This document shows, piece after piece, positions 1-6,842 of a stretch of 11,111 nt of DNA. How positions within the stretch are numbered: the first letter of the stretch is position 1; each line of letters begins with the position of its first letter. Location: NCBI GenBank assembly GCA_013695405.1, contig JACDAO010000024.1, positions 1-11,111 of the forward strand. Direction: 5' to 3'. The position numbers were made by a program, and so were the translations under genes. Source of the DNA: Acidobacteriota bacterium (GTDB taxonomy: Bacteria; Acidobacteriota; Vicinamibacteria; Vicinamibacterales; Vicinamibacteraceae). The notes below the pieces were generated by a model. The model saw only the letters and a list, made by a program, of their open reading frames with translations. It did not search any database and had not been told where the DNA came from.

Positions 1-310
1 CGCCCGTGCCCAGCACCGCGTCGATCTCGGGAATCTGCGCCCGCAACTCGTCGCGGTAGCGCTCGGCCAGGCAACCGGTGACGACCAGCCGCGAGGCACG
101 GCCCGCGGTCTTGTGCTGGGCCATCTCCAGGATCGCGTCGATCGACTCCTGCTTGGCCGACTCGATGAAGGCGCAGGTGTTGACCACGATCACGTCGGCG
201 CTGCCCGCGTCATTGGTGATCTCGTGCCCCGCACCTTCGGCCAGTCCGAGCATGACCTCGGAGTCGACCAGGTTCTTGGGGCAGCCGAGTGAGACGAGTC
301 CTATTTTCAT
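1..310 (-). CDS. rimO: Ribosomal protein S12 methylthiotransferase RimO (partial, N-terminal 103 residues)
   Basis: The start of a radical-SAM methylthiotransferase that adds a methylthio group to a conserved aspartate of ribosomal protein S12. Reading leftward from an ATG at 310, the product opens [20 protein letters not shown]. The [12 protein letters not shown] stretch is the RimO form of the UPF0004 domain and separates it from the tRNA enzyme MiaB. Three cysteines, C10 (GCPKN), C46 (NTCAFI) and C80 (TGCLAE), sit where the family binds its auxiliary 4Fe-4S cluster. The radical-SAM CxxxCxxC core and the TRAM domain lie beyond the left edge, so the gene is cut by the window and is not shown to be broken. 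No convincing Shine-Dalgarno precedes the ATG, but the protein begins exactly where the family does. It is the last gene of the minus-strand block, separated from asnS by 164 bp of palindromic repeats. Confidence 0.95.
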   Translation of the reverse strand, partial: MKIGLVSLGCPKNLVDSEVMLGLAEGAGHEITNDAGSADVIVVNTCAFIESAKQESIDAILEMAQHKTAGRASRLVVTGCLAERYRDELRAQIPEIDAVLGTG

Positions 311-474
311 GAATGCCTGATGCCTGCCGGTCGGACAAGTCCGACCGCTACGACGTTGATGGATCAAGTTGCGACGTTGTAGCCGCCGGACTTGTGATGC
401 CTGACGTAGCCGCCGGACTTGTCCGGCGGTCACCTCGCGTCGGACAAGTCCGACGCCTACGCCGCCCGGAATCC
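311..474. repeat. Intergenic cluster of short palindromic repeats between asnS and rimO
   Basis: This 164-bp spacer holds no gene. It contains three perfect palindromes of the same design, each with two 9-bp arms around a central AA or TT: 328-347 (arm CGGTCGGAC), 410-429 (arm CCGCCGGAC) and 437-456 (arm GCGTCGGAC). A truncated fourth unit lies at 379-395. A CTACG or CGTAG tag flanks the full units on one side, so the element has an orientation and occurs in both. The arms differ between copies but the opposite arm always compensates. The layout resembles REP-type extragenic palindromes. No T-tract follows any palindrome, so they are not standard rho-independent terminators, although they could form hairpins in an asnS-rimO transcript. 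A dispersed-repeat nature is inferred and would need the rest of the genome to confirm. Confidence 0.8.
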
Positions 475-1773
475 TTACGGATACAACCGATGCAGCAGTC
501 GCGGATATGGAATCGTCTCGCGCACGTGTTCGAGCCCGCAGATCCATGCGACGACGCGTTCGATGCCCATGCCGAAGCCGGCGTGCGGCACCGAGCCGTA
601 GCGGCGCAGGTCGAGGTACCACTCGAATGCTTCCTGCGGCAGGTCGTGGTCCGTGATGCGCTGCAGGAGCAGGTCGTAGTCGTCGAGCCGCTGCCCGCCG
701 CCGATGATCTCGCCATAGCCCTCCGGCGCCAGCATGTCGACGCACAGCGCGAGATCGGGCCGGGCCGGATCCGGCTTCATGTAAAACGCCTTGACCGCGG
801 CCGGGTAGCGGTGCACCAGCACCGGGCGGTCGAACTGCGACGACAGCACGGTCTCGTCGGTGCCACCGAAATCGCCGCCCCACTCGACCGGCAGGCCGGC
901 GCCCTTGAGGCGACCGATGGCCTCGTCGTACGAGATGCGCGGGAACGGCGTCCTGACCGCCTCCAGCCCGTCGGTCTTGCGCTCGAGGTGCGTCAGTTCC
1001 GCGCCGCGGGTCTCGAGCACCCTGGCGACCACCGACTCGACCAACTGCTCGGCCAGGTCCATCGTGTCGTCGAGGTCGGCGTAGGCGACCTCAGGCTCGA
1101 CCATCCAGAACTCGGTCAGGTGGCGGCGGGTCTTGCTCTTCTCGGCGCGGAAGGTCGGGCCGAAACAGTACACCTTGCCGAGCGCCATCGCGTTGGCTTC
1201 GTTGTACAGCTGCCCACTCTGGGTCAGGTACGCGGTGGTGTCGTCGAAGTACTGGACCGGGAACAGCGTGCTGGTCCCTTCGCAGGCCGAGGGCGTGAAG
1301 ATTGGCGTGTCGGCCAGCGTGAAGCCGCGGCTGTTGAAGAACTCGCGCACCGCGTCGATCACCGTGTGTCGCACCCGCAGCACGGCCTGCTGGCGCTGCG
1401 ACCGGATCCACAGATGGCGCCGGTCCATCAGGTAGTCCACGCCGTGCTCCTTGGGCGTGATCGGGTAGTCGTGCGACGCCGATACCACCGTGAAGCCCGT
1501 GCCCGTGATCTCGAACCCGCCCTTGGCGCGCGCATCGGCGCGCACCCGGCCGGTGACGGTCAGCGAGGTCTCCTGCGACAGGTGGTCGGCGGCGGCGAAC
1601 CGTTCGTCGCCGAGGTCGGCCTTCGACATCACGACCTGGATGAACCCGGTGCCATCGCGGACCGTCAGGAAATGAATCTTGCCGCTCGACCGCCGGTTGT
1701 GGAGCCACCCGCGCAAGGTGACCTCCTCACCGTCGTGGCGGGCGATGTCTTCGATGTAGACGACTGGGGGCAT
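475..1773 (-). CDS. asnS: Asparaginyl-tRNA synthetase
   Basis: Class II aminoacyl-tRNA synthetase of 432 residues that charges tRNA-Asn with asparagine in the cytoplasm. An N-terminal OB-fold anticodon-binding domain (about residues 18-105, with the [11 protein letters not shown] opening) precedes the catalytic core. The core shows the [10 protein letters not shown] loop (162-171), LTQSGQLY (183-190), motif 2 with [15 protein letters not shown] (208-222) and motif 3 GFGMGIER (399-406) with its invariant arginine. The [11 protein letters not shown] segment (352-362) favours AsnRS over the closely related AspRS, which usually has a different residue pattern before the QR. The protein is shorter than the E. 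coli enzyme of about 466 residues and looks like the compact bacterial form. The start ATG at 1773 leaves a normal N-terminus, and no clear Shine-Dalgarno is visible. It lies 53 bp downstream of the sugar isomerase gene and ends in TAA. Its presence suggests that Asn-tRNA is at least partly made directly. Confidence 0.95.
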   Translation of the reverse strand: MPPVVYIEDIARHDGEEVTLRGWLHNRRSSGKIHFLTVRDGTGFIQVVMSKADLGDERFAAADHLSQETSLTVTGRVRADARAKGGFEITGTGFTVVSASHDYPITPKEHGVDYLMDRRHLWIRSQRQQAVLRVRHTVIDAVREFFNSRGFTLADTPIFTPSACEGTSTLFPVQYFDDTTAYLTQSGQLYNEANAMALGKVYCFGPTFRAEKSKTRRHLTEFWMVEPEVAYADLDDTMDLAEQLVESVVARVLETRGAELTHLERKTDGLEAVRTPFPRISYDEAIGRLKGAGLPVEWGGDFGGTDETVLSSQFDRPVLVHRYPAAVKAFYMKPDPARPDLALCVDMLAPEGYGEIIGGGQRLDDYDLLLQRITDHDLPQEAFEWYLDLRRYGSVPHAGFGMGIERVVAWICGLEHVRETIPYPRLLHRLYP

Positions 1774-1780
1774 GCGGAGT

Positions 1781-1801
1781 CAGGGTTCAGGGTACAGGGC
1801 T
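1781..1801. repeat. Three tandem 7-bp repeats (CAGGGTN-like) upstream of asnS
   Basis: The 53-bp gap between the isomerase gene and asnS contains three back-to-back heptamers, CAGGGTT, CAGGGTA and CAGGGCT, with a degenerate fourth (CATGGGC) directly after. On the asnS coding strand this reads as CCCTGAACCCTGTACCCTG, ending about 7 bases before the ATG, where a ribosome binding site would be expected. No purine-rich Shine-Dalgarno is seen there. Such a short repeat may be simple-sequence drift. Confidence 0.6.
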
Positions 1802-1826
1802 CATGGGCGACAGGCTGCGGGCTGCA

Positions 1827-2696
1827 TCAGGCTTCGGAAAAGTTCAGGTCGTCGGCGCCGAGCAGTTGTTCGAATCGCCGGCGCACGCTCCCCGCGCCCT
1901 GCAGCGTGGCCCCGGCGCCGTCGGGGCCGGCGGCCAGCTCGAACAGCAGCGTGCCGTCGTAGCCGACCTTCTGGAACGCGGTCAGTAGTTCGGCCCAGTC
2001 GATCACGCCGTCGAACGGCAACAGGTGATCATCGGCCCGGCCGCGGTTGTCGTGCAGATGCGTGGTCACCAGGTACCCCGCCACCGTCTCCAGCGCGTCG
2101 ACGACGTCGCCCTGCAGTCGGGCATGCCCGACGTCGAGGCAGATGCCGAGGTCGCTCAGTTCTTCGTCCTCGATCAACCGCACCAACTGGCGCGCCGTTG
2201 AGAGGGCATTGGGGATCACCTCGACCGCGAGCGTCACGCCGGCCTGTTCGCAGAGCGGCCGCAACGTCTCGAGCGTCCGCAGCACCGCGTCGCGCTGGTT
2301 GTCGCCGGTGGGCGGCGCGTACTCGTCGGGCACGCCGAGGTGCAGCACGAAGTAGTCGAACGGCGCATGCTCGGCCAGTGCCAGCGCCCGGGTGCACTCG
2401 TCGACGGCCCGCACCCGCTGCGCCGCGTGCGTCGTCGCGGTCGAGAACGCCGGCCCCCAGGTCGTGCCACGGAGGAACTCGACGATCGGCGCGTGGACGC
2501 TGTGCAGCCGGAGTCCAGCGTCGCGGCACCACGCGGCCAGGTCCCGCCCAGTGGCGGCGCGGTGGTAGTCGACGTGCGAGCGGGTCGCGAACACCTCGAC
2601 GGCGCCGAAGCCGTGCGCGGCGATCGCGTCGAAGTGCCGGGCCGCGAGCGGCTCGGCATGGAAGAGGTGCGTCGAGAGTCCGAAGTCCACAGGCAT
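1827..2696 (-). CDS. Sugar phosphate isomerase/epimerase family protein (xylose isomerase-like TIM barrel)
   Basis: A 289-residue metal-dependent TIM-barrel protein of the AP_endonuc_2/xylose isomerase-like fold. Residues in the positions used for metal and substrate binding are visible: H68 (SVHAP), H119 (LHLG), E159 (AVEVIP), D188 and H191 (LDVGH), H213 and H215 (THLHDN), D223/H224 and E253 (LFEL). The chosen start is the ATG at 2696, where MPVDFGLSTHLF begins the first barrel strand and GGGTGG lies a few bases upstream. An in-frame ATG at 2729 would add a basic MDGRRRGRRVD extension that looks like untranslated leader. The substrate cannot be read from the sequence: the family includes sugar and inositol isomerases, epimerases and endonuclease IV-like enzymes. 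It lies 84 bp downstream of an AmgK-like kinase, so a role in sugar metabolism is plausible but inferred. Confidence 0.85.
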   Translation of the reverse strand: MPVDFGLSTHLFHAEPLAARHFDAIAAHGFGAVEVFATRSHVDYHRAATGRDLAAWCRDAGLRLHSVHAPIVEFLRGTTWGPAFSTATTHAAQRVRAVDECTRALALAEHAPFDYFVLHLGVPDEYAPPTGDNQRDAVLRTLETLRPLCEQAGVTLAVEVIPNALSTARQLVRLIEDEELSDLGICLDVGHARLQGDVVDALETVAGYLVTTHLHDNRGRADDHLLPFDGVIDWAELLTAFQKVGYDGTLLFELAAGPDGAGATLQGAGSVRRRFEQLLGADDLNFSEA

Positions 2697-2780
2697 GTCC
2701 ACCCGGCGCCCGCGACGCCGACCGTCCATTCTACGCTGCCGGGGCGTGGCACCCGGCGGCCGCGCCAGGGGGGCGCCGGC

Positions 2781-3788
2781 TCAGCGCAACTCGTCGACGT
2801 GGGCCGCCAGCAGGTCGTGCAGGCGTCCGAACGCCGGATACTTTGCCAGATTGGTGCGGACATAGCGCAAGGTCCGCGGCATGTACTGGATGTAGACCGG
2901 GTTCTCCTTGGCCGTGGTCTGGTAGCCGAAGGTGCCGAGCGCCTTCAGATTCCGCTGCAGCGACATCAGGTCGAATCGCTCGCGGAACTCGACCTCCTGT
3001 TCGGGCCGCCCGGTCAGCGCCAGGAAATACGCGAGCAGCCAGTTGACCGTGGAGTCCGACAGGTCGACGTACGAGTCGCGCAGCAGCGACGCCAGATCGT
3101 AGGTATCCGGGCCGAGCCGGGCGTCCTGGTAGTCGATCAGGTGGAGCCGGCGCTGGTGGAGCATCAGGTTCCGGCTGTGGTAGTCCCGGTGGCAGAGCAC
3201 CCGGGGCTCGGCCGCGAGTCGCAGACCGAGCAGTCGCAGCTCGATGCGCACCGCATCCTCGGCCGCCTCGTCGAGCGTGACGCCACGGTAGCCCAGCAGG
3301 TAGTGCTTCATGAAGAAGTCCATCTCCCAGCCGAGCTTGTCCTTGTCGAACGCGATGCCGTAGGGCAGCCACGCGGGCGAGGACAACGTCGCACCGTGAC
3401 TCTGCAAGGTCGCAATCAGCCGCACCGCCTCACGGTAGAGCTTGCCGTGCTCTTCGGTCGACGCCAGGCCGAGGTAGGCCTGCAGCGTGACATCCCCGAG
3501 ATCCTCGAGCACGATCAGGCCGAGGTCAGGCGCCTCGTCGATGATATCGGGCACAGGCACCGGCATCTGCGCCAGCAGCCGGGTGACGTTCAGGAAGGGC
3601 AGCGAGTCGTCGAAGGCCGACGGGTACGCCGCGAGCACCATGGTCAGCCCGTCGGGCGAGATCAAACGGAAGTACCGACGATCGGAGGCGTCTCCAGTGA
3701 GGGGCACGACGCGCACCCCGCGTTCCCGGTGGCCGCTCCTCTTGAGGTACTCCTCGATACGTTCCTGAAACGCGTCGGCCACAGCCAT
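2781..3788 (-). CDS. amgK: Aminoglycoside phosphotransferase-fold sugar kinase, AmgK-like (N-acetylmuramate/N-acetylglucosamine kinase)
   Basis: A 335-residue kinase with the APH fold. AmgK phosphorylates the anomeric hydroxyl of MurNAc and GlcNAc in the peptidoglycan salvage route that bypasses MurQ. The TGDASDRRYFRL opening (31-42) is a hallmark of this group. The catalytic loop is CHRDYHSRNLM (199-209, catalytic D202), followed by the metal-binding LIDYQDARLGPDTYDLA (217-233). The C-terminal MSLQRNLKALGTF segment (275-287) also fits AmgK. The neighbouring upstream gene is a MurU-like nucleotidyltransferase, the known partner that makes UDP-MurNAc, which strengthens the assignment. The ATG at 3788 touches its own AGG. 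A GTG two codons on (3782) has AGGA at better spacing and could be the true start. There is no resistance-enzyme context, so drug phosphorylation is unlikely. The exact sugar is not proven. Confidence 0.8.
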   Translation of the reverse strand: MAVADAFQERIEEYLKRSGHRERGVRVVPLTGDASDRRYFRLISPDGLTMVLAAYPSAFDDSLPFLNVTRLLAQMPVPVPDIIDEAPDLGLIVLEDLGDVTLQAYLGLASTEEHGKLYREAVRLIATLQSHGATLSSPAWLPYGIAFDKDKLGWEMDFFMKHYLLGYRGVTLDEAAEDAVRIELRLLGLRLAAEPRVLCHRDYHSRNLMLHQRRLHLIDYQDARLGPDTYDLASLLRDSYVDLSDSTVNWLLAYFLALTGRPEQEVEFRERFDLMSLQRNLKALGTFGYQTTAKENPVYIQYMPRTLRYVRTNLAKYPAFGRLHDLLAAHVDELR

Positions 3789-3840
3789 CCTGTCTGCGAA
3801 TGCCGGCGGGCAAACGCGCCGTGCATGGTAACAGGGGTCG

Positions 3841-4731
3841 CTAGGCCACGACGTCGGTCAGCCGTGTCCCGGGTGCCAACGGCACATGTCCGGTCACCAC
3901 GACACGCTCCAGCATGCACCCGGCGGGCACGATCGCCCCGGGCCAGACGATCGACTCACGCACCACCGCGTCGTCGGCGATCACTGCGCCGCGTGAGCGG
4001 ACGTTGCCCTGAGCGTCGCCGGCCAGCGCCAGGCAGGTGCGGCGGTAGTCGTCGAGCGTGCCGACGTCCTGGAAGCGGGCATCGAAGACCACGCCGCGCA
4101 CCGCGCCCGGCCGCTCGGCCATCAGCGCCGGGTAGATCTGCAGGACGGTCTCGGCCGGCACGCCGTCAGCCAGCGGCGCCAGGACCTCGCGCTCGACCAG
4201 CTGGACACCCGGAAAGTGCCAGCTCGGTGTCGGGTCCCGCCGCGAGCTGAAGCCGGTCACGGCGGCGTCCGCATCGAGGGTCACGCCGCCGTAGCGGCCA
4301 GCCTGCGGATGCGCAATCAGGCCGAGGGTGACCAGTGCGCCGCTTTCCCGGTGCGCCTGCCAGAGACGATCGATTGGCAGGTCGCAGAGCGTGTCCCCGT
4401 TCACGATCAGGATCGTCTTGCCCTCGACCAGCGGCAGGGCGTGGCGAGGCCCCCCGGCCGACCCGAGCACGGTGGGATGCTCCCAGCAATAGCGCACCCG
4501 GATGCCCAGCTGGGTGCCGTCGCCGACCTCCCGGGTAATCGAGGCTGGCAGATGATGGAGGTTGAGCACGGCGTCGGTGATGCCGCGCTCCGCGAGCTGT
4601 CGCAGGATCAGAGCGATCAGCGTGTCGTCGCCGATTGGCATCGCCGGCTTGGCGCGATGGTCGGTGAGCGGACGCAACCGGGTGCCGAGTCCGGCGGTCA
4701 GCACCAGCGCCGCGGGCGGCCACGCGGTCAT
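3841..4731 (-). CDS. murU: NDP-sugar nucleotidyltransferase, MurU-like (probable N-acetylmuramate-1-phosphate uridylyltransferase)
   Basis: A 296-residue GT-A-fold nucleotidyltransferase that joins a sugar-1-phosphate to a nucleoside triphosphate. The signature LTAGLGTRLRPLT (11-23) binds nucleotide, K28 lies in the conserved AKPA, NGDT (111-114) supplies the metal-binding D113, and D222 in FQDVGT is the second likely metal ligand. From about residue 243 to the end, IADDAVV...SIVWPGAIVPAGCMLE resembles a short left-handed beta-helix of hexapeptide repeats. This tail is absent from the roughly 220-residue Pseudomonas MurU and is more typical of mannose-1-phosphate or glucose-1-phosphate enzymes. 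The MurU call therefore leans on the adjacent AmgK-like kinase (52 bp downstream). A GDP-mannose or dTDP/UDP-glucose type enzyme is the main alternative. The start ATG at 4731 overlaps the TGA of the CYTH gene by four bases (ATGA), which indicates translational coupling. Confidence 0.75.
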   Translation of the reverse strand: MTAWPPAALVLTAGLGTRLRPLTDHRAKPAMPIGDDTLIALILRQLAERGITDAVLNLHHLPASITREVGDGTQLGIRVRYCWEHPTVLGSAGGPRHALPLVEGKTILIVNGDTLCDLPIDRLWQAHRESGALVTLGLIAHPQAGRYGGVTLDADAAVTGFSSRRDPTPSWHFPGVQLVEREVLAPLADGVPAETVLQIYPALMAERPGAVRGVVFDARFQDVGTLDDYRRTCLALAGDAQGNVRSRGAVIADDAVVRESIVWPGAIVPAGCMLERVVVTGHVPLAPGTRLTDVVA

Positions 4732-5270
4732 CCGGGGAACAGCATGTGGGGGCCGAGGCCCCGGCTGCGACCGCGTTCCTGATGGAGCCCTGCATAGGAG
4801 ACGGTCAGGTAGTCGGCGGCCGTGAAGCCGAGCCGAGCGGCGGTGGCGGAAATTCGCGATGCCTCGCCCTCGATCTCGACGAACACACCGACCGGCGTTT
4901 CGTCGATGGCGACAATACAGCTTGGCTCGCCGTACTCCTGACGGTATTTCTGATAGCGGAAGACCACGCCGTACCCGAGCGCCTCGAGGATCCGGCGCAG
5001 CGCGTCCGGGTCGCCGATGGTGCTCTCGATCTCAGGGCGGGTCTTCATCGGGCCCGGCTGCAGGGGCCCCTTCCAGGTCAGGACCCCGTCGTCGCCATCG
5101 AGGCGCAGCCGCAACGTGACGCCCCGCTGCTGCAGGCTGCCCCCGGGCTGGTCGTAGAGCGCGTCGTCCTGCAGTCGGCGGGGCCGGAGGGCCTGGAGGC
5201 CGAGCGCGCCAACGGCGGCGCGCGCAGCCTCCACGGACGTGAACTCCAGCTTGATCTCGCGTTCGACCAC
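4728..5270 (-). CDS. CYTH-domain protein (triphosphate tunnel metalloenzyme family; class IV adenylate cyclase/triphosphatase-like)
   Basis: A 180-residue protein with the CYTH fold, an eight-stranded tunnel that binds triphosphate and divalent metal. The family-defining ExExK motif is E3-R-E5-I-K7, right at the N-terminus. Other tunnel-lining candidates are R54 and R56 (LRLRLDG), K67 (TWKGP), E80 and E82 (PEIES), R105 and K108 (FRYQKYR), and E132 and E134 in GVFVEIEG. It starts with GTG at 5270, sharing one base with the TAG stop of the htrA gene (TAGTG). An AAGGA inside the last htrA codons serves as Shine-Dalgarno. A later start would remove the ExExK motif, which supports the GTG. It could be an adenylate cyclase, a thiamine-triphosphatase or an inorganic triphosphatase, and nothing in the sequence decides between them. 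Confidence 0.88.
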   Translation of the reverse strand: MVEREIKLEFTSVEAARAAVGALGLQALRPRRLQDDALYDQPGGSLQQRGVTLRLRLDGDDGVLTWKGPLQPGPMKTRPEIESTIGDPDALRRILEALGYGVVFRYQKYRQEYGEPSCIVAIDETPVGVFVEIEGEASRISATAARLGFTAADYLTVSYAGLHQERGRSRGLGPHMLFPG

Positions 5271-6817
5271 TATTCCTTGCGAATCGCGAGGCCGAGTTCC
5301 TGGCCGCCGCGCAGCACCAGGATCCGCGCCAGGCGGCCGGTCGCCACCGCCTGCAGCTTGCGACTCGCGTCGGCGGCGCTGGTCACCGGCTGTCCGTTGA
5401 CCTGGGTGATCACGTCGAAGCGGCGAAGCCCGCCGAGGACCGCCGCGCTGCCGGGCTCGACGTCGGTGACCAGCGCGCCGGTGGTACTGCGCGGAATCTC
5501 CAGCCGACGAGCGATGTCCGGGGTGATGTCCTCGAGCCCGAGCCCGAAGCCCGACGTCTCCTGCACGGCGCTTTCCTCGGCCGGCTGACCCGCCTCGGCC
5601 TCGAGGTCGAGTTCACCGATGGTCACGTTGAGCGGCACGTTCTTGCCGTCGCGCAGCACCTTGAGCGCCACTGTGGTGCCGGGCTTGGTGCGCGTCACCA
5701 GGTCGACGAGCTGATCGCGGTTCTTCACGGCGCGGCTGTTGTACTCGACGATCACGTCGAGCGGCTTGAGGCCGGCCTGTGCGGCGGGCCCGGCGCGGGT
5801 GACCGCGGAAACCAGCGCGCCCGACCGCGAGGTCAGCCCGTAGTCCTCGAACGCCTGGGCGTCGATCACACCGATCGACACGCCAATCATGCCGCGCGTC
5901 ACCTTGCCACTGCGCAATTGCGGCACCAGTTCCCGCACCAGGTTGATCGGCACGGCGAAGCCGATGCCCATGTTCGACGCCTGGTTGCGGTCGCTGAGGA
6001 TGGCGGTGTTGACGCCGACCACCTCGCCGCGCACGTTGAGCAGCGGTCCGCCGGAATTGCCCGGATTGATGGCGGCATCGGTCTGCAGCATGTTGACGCT
6101 GCGCTGCGGCGCCACCGGGAAGGGGCGCTCGAGCGCGCTGATCACGCCGACCGTCACGGTGTGGCTGAAGTTGAACGGGTTGCCGATGGCGACCACGAAA
6201 TCGCCGGGCTGCATCTGATCCGAATCGCCGAACTTGACCTGCTGCAGCGACTGGGTCGGCTTCTTCAGCAACTGGATCAGGGCACTATCGGTAAGCGGGT
6301 CACGCCCGACCACCTTGGCCTCGAACTCGATATCGCTGTCGTTGCCATAGAAGGCCACCACGATCTTGTTGGCGTTTTCCACGACGTGGTTGTTGGTGAG
6401 GATCAAGCCTTCGGCGGCGTCGATGATGAAGCCGGTGCCGGCGCCCTGCGAGGGCGGCACGCGGCCGCGGCGGCCCTGCGGTGCACCGCGTCCCTGTCCC
6501 TGTCCCTGGCCCTGGTCGGGGAAGAAGCGCCGCAACAGGTCCTCGCCGCCGAAGAACTCGGTCAGCTCTTCGGTGCGCTGGGTGGTTTCCGTGCGGATGT
6601 TGACGACGGCCGGCGACACGTCCTTGGCAATGGTGCGGAACGTGGTGGCGTCGATCGCCCCGGTGATCGGCGCGCTGTTGGCCGGCGGCGCCACGGTCAG
6701 CGTCTGTGCACCGGAGGTCGGCGAGAGATCGAGCCGGGAGGCCAGCACCATGCCGATCGCGACCGAGGCGATGGCCAGAAGCACGGCGTAGAACAAGGTG
6801 GTCTTGCGAGTGGACAT
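5270..6817 (-). CDS. Trypsin-like serine protease of the HtrA/Deg family with two PDZ domains
   Basis: An envelope protease/chaperone of 515 residues that degrades or refolds misfolded exported proteins. An N-terminal hydrophobic segment (about 8-28) anchors or exports it. The protease domain carries the triad H144 (TNNHVV), D177 (PLTDSALIQ) and S255 (NPGNSGGPL). The first PDZ domain spans about 308-400 and the second about 423-512. A glycine/glutamine-rich flexible loop (GQGQGQGRGAPQGRRGR, 103-119) sits before the catalytic histidine and is encoded partly by hexamer repeats. The ATG at 6817 is preferred because ACGGAG lies seven bases upstream and the signal/anchor follows at once. An in-frame ATG at 6883 lies inside the upstream peptidase gene and has no such site. 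The gene follows the M24 peptidase by 25 bp and overlaps the CYTH gene by one base. Two PDZ domains match DegP/DegQ-type proteases, but DegP and DegQ cannot be told apart here. Confidence 0.93.
   Translation of the reverse strand: MSTRKTTLFYAVLLAIASVAIGMVLASRLDLSPTSGAQTLTVAPPANSAPITGAIDATTFRTIAKDVSPAVVNIRTETTQRTEELTEFFGGEDLLRRFFPDQGQGQGQGRGAPQGRRGRVPPSQGAGTGFIIDAAEGLILTNNHVVENANKIVVAFYGNDSDIEFEAKVVGRDPLTDSALIQLLKKPTQSLQQVKFGDSDQMQPGDFVVAIGNPFNFSHTVTVGVISALERPFPVAPQRSVNMLQTDAAINPGNSGGPLLNVRGEVVGVNTAILSDRNQASNMGIGFAVPINLVRELVPQLRSGKVTRGMIGVSIGVIDAQAFEDYGLTSRSGALVSAVTRAGPAAQAGLKPLDVIVEYNSRAVKNRDQLVDLVTRTKPGTTVALKVLRDGKNVPLNVTIGELDLEAEAGQPAEESAVQETSGFGLGLEDITPDIARRLEIPRSTTGALVTDVEPGSAAVLGGLRRFDVITQVNGQPVTSAADASRKLQAVATGRLARILVLRGGQELGLAIRKE
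6491..6514. repeat. Hexamer tandem repeat inside the htrA gene (TCCCTG x3 plus GCCCTG)
   Basis: Three exact copies of TCCCTG and one variant GCCCTG lie in a row, encoding the Gly-Gln repeats of the flexible loop in the HtrA-type protease. Because the unit is six bases, gain or loss of copies by slippage would keep the reading frame and change only loop length. Confidence 0.7.
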
Positions 6818-6842
6818 CAGGTATCTCCGTGACTGCCGGACT

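Noticed and set aside
328..456. CRISPR array
   Set aside because: The units are 20-bp palindromes in mixed orientation with unequal, very short spacing and varying sequence. There are no regular spacers and no cas genes.
437..456. Rho-independent terminator after asnS
   Set aside because: The hairpin is strong, but its two-base centre is too small for a normal loop and no T-rich tract follows on the minus strand.
313..1962. Long plus-strand open frame of about 549 codons opposite asnS
   Set aside because: It is rich in Arg, Val, Gly and Ala with no recognisable domain, and lies antisense to a clear asparaginyl-tRNA synthetase. High-GC sequence commonly leaves such frames open.
2340..4250. 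Plus-strand open frame of about 636 codons across the isomerase, kinase and nucleotidyltransferase genes
   Set aside because: It spans three well-supported minus-strand genes and their gaps, and its composition is that of an antisense shadow.
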